A stretch of DNA of 5,239 bases, from contig DOTC01000104.1 of NCBI GenBank assembly GCA_003513855.1, positions 1 through 5,239 of the forward strand, read 5' to 3'. The notes under the pieces were generated by a model. The model did not search any database and had not been told where the DNA came from. It saw only the letters and a list, made by a program, of their open reading frames with translations. The stretch is from Deltaproteobacteria bacterium (GTDB lineage: Bacteria > Desulfobacterota > Deferrimicrobia > Deferrimicrobiales > Deferrimicrobiaceae). Both the position numbers and the translations under genes were made by a program. Below, in pieces: positions 1 to 5,239 of the stretch; within the stretch, counting starts at the first letter, position 1; every line of letters begins with the position of its first letter.

Positions 1-1440
1 ACGAACACCAGGACCAACATCCCCTTCAAGTTCTTCTTCGGGATCATCTCCATTGTCCCGATGATGATCCCGCACATCCTTTTTGCGGTCAGCTGGGTTC
101 TCCTCCTGAATCCAAGCAACGGGATCCTGAACCGCGTCATGATGGATCTCTTTGGCCTGAACGGAGCGCCTTTCAACATCTATTCGCTGCCGGGAATGAT
201 CCTCGTCGAGGGGCTGCTGGACCTGCCGATCGCCTATCTGATCATCGCGCCCGCCATGAGCGCCTTCGACGTTTCGCTCGAGGAATCCTCCAAAGTATGC
301 GGGGCTTCCCCTCTGCGCACGCTCACCCGGGTGACGCTGCCGGTCCTGCGACCCGCCATATTGGCCTCGGTGATCCTCGTCATCGTCCGGTGCCTCGCCT
401 CCTTTGCCGTGCCCTCCGTCATCGGCATGCCGGGAAGGATCTACGTGCTGGCCACCCATATCTACCGGATCATCTCCACGGGGTTCGCCGCCGACTACGG
501 CAAGGCTGCCGCCGTGGGCATGAGCGCTCTTGCCGCTTCGATCCTTCTGATCTACCTGTACCGCTATCTGACCTCGGAGAGCGGGAAATACGTCACCATA
601 TCGAGCCGGGGGTTCAAGCCCGCCCTCATCGATCTGAAGACCTCCAAGGTCCCGTTGCTGGGGGTCGTCGGGCTGCTTTCGTTCGTGCTCATCGTGCTGC
701 CGGTTCTGGTGCTCTTCTACACGTCCATGCTCCCCTACGTCATGGTGCCGACGGCGAAAGCGTTTTCGCAGATGAGCTGGAAGAACTGGACGGATGTGCT
801 CCGGGACCCGATATCGGTATTGGCGCTGAGAAACAGCCTCACGCTCGGCCTGGTGGGGGCCACCCTCGGGGTGATCCTCTCGATCTTCGTCTCCTACGTC
901 ATCGTCAAGGTCCGCACGACGGCGTCGGGCATCCTGGAATCGCTGAGCTTTCTCTCCTTCTCCTTTCCCGGCATCGTCATCGGGGTGGGGTTCATGTGGT
1001 TCTTTGTCCGAACGCCACTGTACGCCACGATCTGGGCTCTCCTGATCGGGTACATCGCCACCTATCTGCCTTACGGGATCCGGCCGCTTTCCAGCGCCTT
1101 CGTCCAGATCCACAGTCACCTGGAGGAATCCTCCCGGGTATGCGGGGCAAACTCCTTCACCACCTTGCGCCGAATCGTGATTCCCCTCCTGATCCCCGGA
1201 ATCCTGTCGGGATGGATCCTCATGGCTACCATGTTCGTGCGGGAGCTGACCCTTTCGGTGGTTCTCTCCCGGCCGGGCTCGGAAGTGCTGGCCGTGCAGA
1301 TCCTGCGATTTGCCGAAGACGGCCTTTGGGGCAGGTTATCCGCTCTGGGCATCATCATGATCTTCCTCTCCTCGTTTCTGGTCATCGCGGCCTCGGTTCT
1401 CGGGAGAAAACTGGCGAAAAGGGACGCTCTGGAGATGTGA
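1..1440 (+). CDS. ABC transporter permease, Fe3+/thiamine type, two fused permease domains (5' partial)
   Basis: Inner-membrane permease of a binding-protein-dependent ABC importer, probably for ferric iron or a similar small ligand. The reading frame is open from base 1, and the 20 codons before the first ATG (base 61) read as typical permease sequence (TRTNIPFKFFFGIISIVP), so the gene starts before the window. The visible 479 residues hold about ten hydrophobic segments in two halves, separated by a polar linker at about residues 191-218. Each half carries an EAA loop, the contact site for the ATPase: EESSKVCGA...LPVLRP (from about residue 94) and EESSRVCGA...IPLLIP (from about residue 375). 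Two permease domains in one chain is the FbpB/ThiP (COG1178) arrangement. Ligand specificity lies in the binding protein, which is not visible, so iron is inferred from family resemblance only. No ATPase gene follows; it must lie upstream or elsewhere. Thiamine, phosphonate or polyamine transport are alternatives. Confidence 0.9.
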   Translation, partial: TNTRTNIPFKFFFGIISIVPMMIPHILFAVSWVLLLNPSNGILNRVMMDLFGLNGAPFNIYSLPGMILVEGLLDLPIAYLIIAPAMSAFDVSLEESSKVCGASPLRTLTRVTLPVLRPAILASVILVIVRCLASFAVPSVIGMPGRIYVLATHIYRIISTGFAADYGKAAAVGMSALAASILLIYLYRYLTSESGKYVTISSRGFKPALIDLKTSKVPLLGVVGLLSFVLIVLPVLVLFYTSMLPYVMVPTAKAFSQMSWKNWTDVLRDPISVLALRNSLTLGLVGATLGVILSIFVSYVIVKVRTTASGILESLSFLSFSFPGIVIGVGFMWFFVRTPLYATIWALLIGYIATYLPYGIRPLSSAFVQIHSHLEESSRVCGANSFTTLRRIVIPLLIPGILSGWILMATMFVRELTLSVVLSRPGSEVLAVQILRFAEDGLWGRLSALGIIMIFLSSFLVIAASVLGRKLAKRDALEM

Positions 1441-1452
1441 AGAGTTGTTTTG

Positions 1453-1482
1453 CTTCCGGGACAGGGCTATCCCCCCGGGAAG
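1453..1482 (+). terminator. Hairpin after the permease gene, possible terminator without U-tract
   Basis: Thirteen bases after the permease stop, 1453-1460 pairs with 1474-1482 (eight pairs with one bulged G at 1477). Inside it, 1464-1466 pairs with 1471-1473 around a CTAT loop. The stem is GC-rich and its position suits transcript termination or 3'-end protection. No T-run follows (AGTTGCC...), so it is not a textbook intrinsic terminator. Confidence 0.35.
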
Positions 1483-1492
1483 TTGCCAGCCG

Positions 1493-1530
1493 TCGAAATT
1501 CCCGGTTTTCGGCGTGCCCTTTCGAAATTC
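1493..1530. repeat. Pair of 9-base direct repeats upstream of the mgtC-like gene
   Basis: TCGAAATTC occurs at 1493-1501 and again at 1522-1530, a 29-base period, within the gap between the permease and the MgtC-family gene. Each copy is flanked by G/C-rich sequence (CCGG, GGGA). The arrangement could be a pair of operator half-sites, but no regulator is recognised and two 9-mers may be chance. Confidence 0.35.
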
Positions 1531-1535
1531 GGGAC

Positions 1536-1559
1536 TTGCGTTGAGCATTCGGGGATAAT
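1536..1559 (+). promoter_or_regulatory. Weak candidate promoter for the mgtC-like gene
   Basis: The most AT-rich part of the 190-base gap contains GATAAT at 1554-1559, five of six matches to the sigma-70 -10 box. The nearest -35-like hexamer, TTGCGT at 1536-1541, is only 12 bases upstream, too close for a standard promoter, and at the normal 16-18 base spacing there is only GC-rich sequence. If real, transcription would start near 1566, giving a leader of about 65 bases. This is a guess from motif and position. Confidence 0.2.
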
Positions 1560-1588
1560 GCAGAAAATATGTCGGCGACCGTTCCTGG

Positions 1589-1620
1589 TCGGGGAATCCG
1601 TGGGATTCATTCCTGCCCGA
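1589..1620 (+). promoter_or_regulatory. Stem-loop in the mgtC-like leader, abutting the ribosome binding site
   Basis: GAATCC (1594-1599) pairs perfectly with GGATTC (1603-1608) around a GTG loop. Directly beneath it, TCGGG (1589-1593) pairs with CCCGA (1616-1620), leaving 1609-1615 as a one-sided bulge. The outer stem ends one base before the ribosome binding site GAGG (1621-1624), which sits six bases ahead of the ATG at 1631. Such a structure could influence translation start; that is inferred from position only. Confidence 0.4.
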
Positions 1621-1630
1621 GAGGTGAGAT

Positions 1631-2332
1631 ATGTTTTTTGACCCCAAGCTGTACGGAAGTTATGAACTGGCGATCCTGCTGAAGCTGTTTCTTGCTGCCC
1701 TGGCGGGTGGGCTCGTCGGCTGGGAAAGGGAGAGACGAGGGCGTCCCGCGGGGTTGCGTACGAACCTGCTCGTTTCGGTTGGCGCTTGTACCGTGATGAT
1801 CATCTCCGAGACGTTTTTCCTCAAATACGGTGCACACAATGCGCAGTCCCTCTTGCGCCTTGATCCTTCCCGTACGGCGGCTCAGATCGTCACCGGTATC
1901 GGTTTTCTTGGCGCGGGCGTGATCCTCAAGGAGGGGGCCACCGTGAGGGGGCTGACGACAGCCGCAACCCTCTGGGTGGTTGCGGGGCTCGGAATGGCGT
2001 TCGGCATGGGATTTTTCTCTCTCGGGGCCCTCTCGACCATTACCGTCCTTGTGGGTCTGCTTTTTCTGAAACAGTTCGACTTGACGATCAAAAAGGACCG
2101 TTACCTCTATTTGTCCGTTACCGCCAGGCGGCGCGATTCCCTCTACGACGACCTCCGGCAGCTGGTCGATGAGCGGGGGCTGAAGATTTCGGAGGTCAGC
2201 TCCCAGGTGGATCTGGAAAATAATGAACTCTTGCTCAAGATGGTGTTGAGGCAGCGGCAGGATGACATCGGCAGGGAGTTGGCCAGGGCAATCGAACAGT
2301 TCGAAGGGATCAAGAAGATTCACTATCGGTAG
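1631..2332 (+). CDS. MgtC/SapB family membrane protein
   Basis: Full-length 233-residue MgtC/SapB-family protein of the inner membrane. Family signatures are clear: GGLVGWERERRGRPAGLRT at about residues 26-44, and the DPSRTAAQIVTGIGFLGAG block at about 78-96, followed by VILKEG and VRGLTTAATLWV. There are hydrophobic segments at about 12-30, 44-62, 86-99, 109-126 and 129-147. Residues from about 157 to the end form a soluble tail like the ACT-like C-terminal domain of MgtC proteins. The ATG at 1631 is supported by GAGG six bases upstream and by the match of the N-terminus to the family. In Salmonella and Mycobacterium, MgtC is needed for growth in low Mg2+ and in macrophages, and it inhibits the F-type ATP synthase. 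Most environmental homologues have no known function, so the symbol is not assigned. It stands 190 bases after the permease and probably has its own expression signals. Confidence 0.93.
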   Translation: MFFDPKLYGSYELAILLKLFLAALAGGLVGWERERRGRPAGLRTNLLVSVGACTVMIISETFFLKYGAHNAQSLLRLDPSRTAAQIVTGIGFLGAGVILKEGATVRGLTTAATLWVVAGLGMAFGMGFFSLGALSTITVLVGLLFLKQFDLTIKKDRYLYLSVTARRRDSLYDDLRQLVDERGLKISEVSSQVDLENNELLLKMVLRQRQDDIGRELARAIEQFEGIKKIHYR

Positions 2333-2388
2333 AACCGGCTGATGATGTGCCGTTCGAACAGGAAAGAATCGGGACTCAGGGTTGTCTC
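2333..2388. other. Convergent intergenic gap without a clear terminator
   Basis: The mgtC-like gene and the radical SAM gene end facing each other, 56 bases apart. The gap has an 8-base palindrome, GTTCGAAC (2352-2359), but no GC-rich stem followed by a T-run on either strand, so the two transcripts may overlap at their 3' ends. Confidence 0.5.
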
Positions 2389-3744
2389 TCAATGATCCAA
2401 ATACCCTTCGCGGATCGCGGTCAAGACAGGTCCGACGAGTTTTATTTGGTTAAAGGCCCCTCGGATGCCGTATTTGCCGAGCGTGCGCAGTCCGTATTTG
2501 AGAGGGATGGCGTTTTGGTATAAGCGGGCGAACTCCGCGTAGAACTCCGGCAGCGGCAGCGTGGTGGGAAGCATGGCGTGCAGGAAGTCGAAAAGCTCCG
2601 GCTTTTCTTCCGGCAGGTCGCCCCCTCGCTCGGCGTACAACCTGGTTCCGGGGAGCGGGGTCAGGACGGAGAAGGTGGCATACCGGATCTTCAACGTGCG
2701 GATGTAGCGCCGAAGCGCCTGGAAATCCTCCCGGGTGAACCCGGGATCCACCACGAAGGAGGCGTACAGAAGGATGCCCAGTTCTTCCAGGATTTTCACT
2801 GCGGCCGCCTGCTGCTCCGTGGTGATCCCCTTCCCCATTCCCCGGAGGCGTTCGTCGGAGAAACTTTCCATCCCGACCAAGACCTGAGCAAGGCCGATGC
2901 TTCGCCATTTGGCAAACAGTTCCGGGTGACGCACGATGGTGTCCACCCGGGCGTAGAGGAAGTACTTCTTTCGAATGCCCGCCTTCCGGATCCTGTCGGC
3001 AAGTTCGTCCATGCGTCGCGCGTCGCGCATCGACTCGTCGTCACAGAAAAACACGTTCGGCTCTTCGATCGTCTGCAGTTCCCCGACCACCCGTTCCGGA
3101 TCGCGCCGAAGGTATTTCCCGTCGGTGATCGTCCAAAGTGCGCAGAAGTTGCATTGGTTCGTGCATCCCACGGACGTGCGAACGGACGCCATGGGCTTCA
3201 TCCACTCGCTGAAGTAGTGTCGCCGATACCTGGCCGTCAGGGATCGATCGGGAAAGGGCAGCCGATCCAAGGGGGTATAGGGCCGCGGCTCGCTGAATTC
3301 CATCTTCTCGCCGGGGAGGGCAAGCCCGGCGATGCCTCGAAGCGGCCTCCCCTCCTCGAGGTTTCGCGTGATCTCCCGGATCGCCACGACCCCTTCGCCG
3401 ATCACCACGAGGTCGATGTGCGGGTCGTTGAAGTCCGTCGGCGCAACGGTTGCGTGGTGCCCGCCCACGACGACGAAAAGGTCCGGCAGCAGAGCTTTGA
3501 CCCGTGCCGCGATCTCCTTGATGATCGCCACCTGGCTCGTGTAGCCGGTGAGGCCGACCAGACCGGGCCGCTCGCGAAGACATGCGGCCTCGATCCCGGG
3601 CTCCAGGCGGGCGTCGAGAAGCGTGACCTCGTGGCCGTCCGCCAGAAGCCCGGCACCAAGATATTCCAATGCCAGGGGTTCGTGCAGGTACACCCTGTCC
3701 GAGAGTTTCGCACCGCTGGGCGGCTGGATCAGCAGGATTTTCAC
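2389..3744 (-). CDS. Radical SAM protein with N-terminal cobalamin (B12)-binding domain, HpnR-like
   Basis: A 451-residue cytoplasmic enzyme of the B12-dependent radical SAM class. Residues 1-130 form a cobalamin-binding Rossmann domain: MKILLIQPP at the start, GAGLLADGHEVTLLDARL at about 30-47, the VVVGGHHATVAP motif at 91-102 and VIGEG at 114-118. The radical SAM core follows, with the 4Fe-4S cluster motif CTNQCNFC (Cys194, Cys198, Cys201), an EPNVFFCDDE strand at about 228-237, VGMES at 290-294 and LTPLPGTRLY at 361-370. Many B12 radical SAM enzymes methylate unactivated carbons or rearrange rings. The order of motifs, including IRKKYFLYARVD and the LFDFLHAMLP...LPEFYAEF tail, resembles hopanoid C-3 methylase (HpnR) type proteins, but no hopanoid genes are visible and the substrate is unknown. 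The start is GTG at 3744, with GGAGGA in place upstream, and it overlaps the stop of the preceding hydrolase gene as GTGA, implying translational coupling. Confidence 0.9.
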   Translation of the reverse strand: MKILLIQPPSGAKLSDRVYLHEPLALEYLGAGLLADGHEVTLLDARLEPGIEAACLRERPGLVGLTGYTSQVAIIKEIAARVKALLPDLFVVVGGHHATVAPTDFNDPHIDLVVIGEGVVAIREITRNLEEGRPLRGIAGLALPGEKMEFSEPRPYTPLDRLPFPDRSLTARYRRHYFSEWMKPMASVRTSVGCTNQCNFCALWTITDGKYLRRDPERVVGELQTIEEPNVFFCDDESMRDARRMDELADRIRKAGIRKKYFLYARVDTIVRHPELFAKWRSIGLAQVLVGMESFSDERLRGMGKGITTEQQAAAVKILEELGILLYASFVVDPGFTREDFQALRRYIRTLKIRYATFSVLTPLPGTRLYAERGGDLPEEKPELFDFLHAMLPTTLPLPEFYAEFARLYQNAIPLKYGLRTLGKYGIRGAFNQIKLVGPVLTAIREGYLDH

Positions 3745-4118
3745 GGCATCTCCTCCATCTCGAACACCCTCGCCAGGAATGCCACGACCTGTGCTTCGAG
3801 GGAGCTGTCCTCCGGCACCGGGGATTTCAGGTAGCCGAAGCGAGAGGGGCCGATCAACCGGAAGCCTCCGCCCAGGAACAGATCCCCGAGGAGCAACCCC
3901 TGATCGTAACCGCCCCCTGCCCCATGAATCAGGAGAACAGGCTTGCCACGTCCGGCATCTCCATATTCGATCCGGCCGAACTTCGTCTCGATCATCCGAC
4001 TACCTGCCGTAACTCGCTTGCGGGCAGCCTGGACATCGCGTTGATAGCGAAGGGATATCCACACTCCCATCAATAGGCCTCCGAAACAGATCCCAGCCCG
4101 GATGTACCACGTCATCAT
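3741..4118 (-). pseudogene. Membrane-anchored alpha/beta hydrolase, truncated before the catalytic nucleophile
   Basis: From the ATG at 4118 the product has 125 residues. It has an N-terminal membrane segment (about 5-23), a basic stretch (RYQRDVQAARKRV, 24-36) and the start of an alpha/beta hydrolase fold: the IEYGDAGRGKPVLLIHGAGGG strand and oxyanion-hole loop (about 50-70), then YDQG and the PSRFGYL segment (91-97). Full members of this family continue through a nucleophile elbow (G-x-S-x-G), an acid and a histidine to about 280-320 residues. Here the chain stops at EMEEMP, just where the strand leading into the elbow should be, so catalytic Ser, Asp and His are all absent. The next bases are the radical SAM gene, and no remaining hydrolase sequence lies in the window. 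The ATG at 4118 is preferred because AAAGGGGA lies upstream. An in-frame ATG at 4199 would add 27 residues and overlap the lipoprotein stop by eight bases. I call it a broken gene; a short functional anchor protein is possible. Confidence 0.72.
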
Positions 4119-4191
4119 CTCGTCCCCTTTTTCTGCCACGTGGGCAAGGCCGCCATACGCGGCAACCCGTGCCCCGGCATCTGTGATCAGG

Positions 4192-5049
4192 CTACCCATT
4201 GGAACCGGTCACGTCGATATTCCCGTTCCGGGTCTCCAGGTCGATGAACCCTGTTCCGTCACCCAATGTCCCCGTCAGCGAATTGTTCGTATGCACTGCG
4301 TTCAGGAGATCAAGATTGTCCCAGGTGACGGCACCAAATCCGGCAAGGGCAGAAAGTTCCGCTGCGGTCGACGCCGGGATGCGCAGATCGATATCGCCGT
4401 TGACCGTCGAAAGGATGATCTCGCCGCCAGGGGGCAGGGTCACGGTGCCGTCGACGCTTCCATTCTCCACACTGACGGTCGCGTCTCCGAAGATGTCCGA
4501 CAAATACACGTTTCCATTCGCCACGTCGACGAAGAGGGAGCTCTCGATGCTCAAAACGGTCACGTGCCCATTGACTTGGGTCACGTCCACCGCCAGATCG
4601 CTGGGAACGGTGATCGTGTAATTCACCACGTATTGGCGGCCATCCAGGGTTTTCGGCTGCAGCGTTTGAACGAAGATCTCGTCGGACCCCTCCGCTACGA
4701 GGACCCCCAGCTGGGTCAAGCATGTTTCCGCGTCCAGCCGACTCACATTCGATCCGACTAGCAATTCTGCGGTCACCATCACCGATGTGGCCCCCGGCTG
4801 CCCCTTCATCACGATCTCTCCGTTCACGGCATCGAGGCGGATTCTCCCGTGGCCAGCGACGGGCACGCTCTCGGAAAAGCTCCCGTCGACGATGAACTTG
4901 GCTTTGTCGGGCCAGAACCAGGGCCATTTGCCGGTCCAGTCGCCGGCATTGATGGTATAGGTACCCCCGCTGACGCCACCGCAGGCCGCGAGCAAGGCCA
5001 GTGCTGCGATCATCCCTGCAACCTGGAGAATCCGTGTCCGTGTAAACAT
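4192..5049 (-). CDS. Lipoprotein with DUF4097-like beta-solenoid repeats
   Basis: A 285-residue exported lipoprotein. Residues 1-23 are a lipoprotein signal peptide: basic MFTRTR, a hydrophobic core, and lipobox LAAC with the lipidated cysteine at 23, followed by Gly-Gly. There is no Asp at +2, so the outer membrane is likely. A tryptophan-rich stretch (WTGKWPWFW, about 38-46) follows. The body has beta-strand repeats with Asn-Gly turns (VNGEI, VNGHV, ANGNV, ENGSV, VNGDI, RNGNI) with Asn at about 76, 160, 178, 196, 217 and 275. The middle four are spaced 18, 18 and 21 residues, as expected for a solenoid coil. This is the pattern of DUF4097 putative adhesin proteins; molecular function is unknown. 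ATG 5049 is chosen over an upstream in-frame start (5187) because AAAGGAGA lies eight bases ahead and the signal peptide begins there. It is probably co-transcribed with the downstream hydrolase remnant and radical SAM gene. Confidence 0.87.
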   Translation of the reverse strand: MFTRTRILQVAGMIAALALLAACGGVSGGTYTINAGDWTGKWPWFWPDKAKFIVDGSFSESVPVAGHGRIRLDAVNGEIVMKGQPGATSVMVTAELLVGSNVSRLDAETCLTQLGVLVAEGSDEIFVQTLQPKTLDGRQYVVNYTITVPSDLAVDVTQVNGHVTVLSIESSLFVDVANGNVYLSDIFGDATVSVENGSVDGTVTLPPGGEIILSTVNGDIDLRIPASTAAELSALAGFGAVTWDNLDLLNAVHTNNSLTGTLGDGTGFIDLETRNGNIDVTGSNG

Positions 5050-5065
5050 GTGAATCTCTCCTTTC

Positions 5066-5080
5066 TCCCGCCTGGCGGGA
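5066..5080 (-). promoter_or_regulatory. Small perfect hairpin just upstream of the lipoprotein ribosome binding site
   Basis: On the minus strand TCCCGC pairs with GCGGGA around a CAG loop (six GC-rich pairs, three-base loop). It lies 16 bases before the lipoprotein ATG, immediately ahead of the AAAGGAGA site, and 31 bases after the stop of the preceding gene. No T-run follows, so an intrinsic terminator is unlikely. An RNA processing or translation-modulating element, or a chance palindrome, are the options. Confidence 0.35.
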
Positions 5081-5111
5081 CTTGTGGGGTTGGTTGCCTC
5101 GTGTGCCAGGA

Positions 5112-5237
5112 TCATCGGGACGCCTCCGGGGGCTGCGCCTGTACCTGGAGGAGGACCTGCGAGATAAACGCCTGCATCTCCGCCCACGACTGGAACGAAG
5201 CCGTTTGCCGGGACGCCACGTGCTCGATGCGACCCGC
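5112..5237 (-). CDS. C-terminal end of an unrecognised protein (5' part outside the window)
   Basis: On the minus strand one frame is open from the window edge to a TGA at 5114-5112, giving 41 residues beginning AGRIEHVASRQTASFQSW and ending QAQPPEASR. The composition is protein-like (amphipathic AEMQAFISQVLLQVQ helix), unlike the Arg/Ser-rich and Gly/Pro-rich alternatives in the other two frames. The GRIEHVAS...F.SW...AFI pattern resembles the C-terminus of short uncharacterised bacterial proteins that I recall without a functional name; this recollection is unverified. It ends 62 bases before the lipoprotein ATG on the same strand, so it may be the preceding gene of the same operon. The start and total length cannot be seen. 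Confidence 0.6.
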   Translation of the reverse strand, partial: AGRIEHVASRQTASFQSWAEMQAFISQVLLQVQAQPPEASR

Positions 5238-5239
5238 GA

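Noticed and set aside
297..1544. 415-codon open frame on the plus strand overlapping the permease in another frame
   Set aside because: Composition is dominated by Arg, His, Pro and Gly, and the overlapping frame encodes a clear membrane permease with two EAA loops.
1450..1641. Possible 63-residue small protein in the gap before the mgtC-like gene
   Set aside because: Non-ATG start, no convincing ribosome binding site, overlaps the hairpins and runs into the mgtC-like start; no recognisable features.
1607..2392. 261-codon open frame on the minus strand opposite the mgtC-like gene
   Set aside because: It starts with TTG, is rich in Pro, Arg, Gln and His without domain-like sequence, and lies antisense to a gene with unmistakable MgtC family motifs. 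High GC makes such shadows common.
2578..3834. 418-codon open frame on the plus strand opposite the radical SAM gene
   Set aside because: Long but low in hydrophobic core patterns, GTG start, and antisense to the CxxxCxxC and B12-binding motifs. It is a by-product of GC-rich codon usage.
4102..4761. 219-codon open frame on the plus strand opposite the lipoprotein
   Set aside because: Antisense to a gene with a signal peptide, lipobox and regular repeats; no ribosome binding site or domain pattern of its own.
4199..5049. Asn-Gly repeats considered as a DNA-level tandem repeat
   Set aside because: The repeats are visible in protein only; the underlying DNA is diverged and has no uniform period.
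5050..5187. N-terminal extension of the lipoprotein to 5187
   Set aside because: It would place 46 Gly/Pro-rich residues before a clear signal peptide. The start at 5049 has a good ribosome binding site, and another frame in this stretch looks like the end of the preceding gene.
1..5239. CRISPR arrays, tRNA or rRNA genes, insertion sequence ends
   Set aside because: No regularly spaced direct repeats, no tRNA-like cloverleaf, no rRNA core sequence, no transposase and no terminal inverted repeats were seen.

Overview
The window is 5,239 bases of GC-rich, gene-dense bacterial DNA. It carries two genes on the plus strand (1-2332) and four on the minus strand (2389-5237), and the two blocks converge at about 2333-2388. 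The gene families, a Gram-negative type lipoprotein and the GC-rich codon usage fit a Gram-negative environmental bacterium, perhaps of the Desulfobacterota or a related uncultured lineage. That placement is inferred from gene style alone and is weak. No rRNA, tRNA, CRISPR array, insertion sequence or phage gene was seen.

Plus strand: the window opens inside a two-domain ABC transporter permease of the Fe3+/thiamine type (FbpB/ThiP-like; 1-1440, 5' end missing). After a 190-base gap containing a long hairpin, a short direct repeat and a hairpin abutting the ribosome binding site, comes a complete MgtC/SapB-family membrane protein (1631-2332).

Minus strand, in reading order: the last 41 codons of an unrecognised gene (5237-5112); a lipoprotein with a DUF4097-like beta-solenoid of repeated Asn-Gly turns (5049-4192); a truncated membrane-anchored alpha/beta hydrolase (4118-3741); and a cobalamin-binding-domain radical SAM protein (3744-2389). 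The spacing suggests a single operon. The hydrolase stop and the radical SAM start share the four bases GTGA.

The most notable point is that junction. The hydrolase is recognisable up to the strand just before where its catalytic nucleophile should be. It then stops exactly where the radical SAM gene begins, as if a deletion or insertion had joined the two. The radical SAM protein resembles the HpnR (hopanoid C-3 methylase) type in layout, so lipid or small-molecule C-methylation is a possible role, but its substrate cannot be read from sequence. I see no strong case for an entirely new multi-gene system. The minus-strand cluster (envelope lipoprotein, membrane hydrolase remnant, B12 radical SAM enzyme) is the part worth following up.
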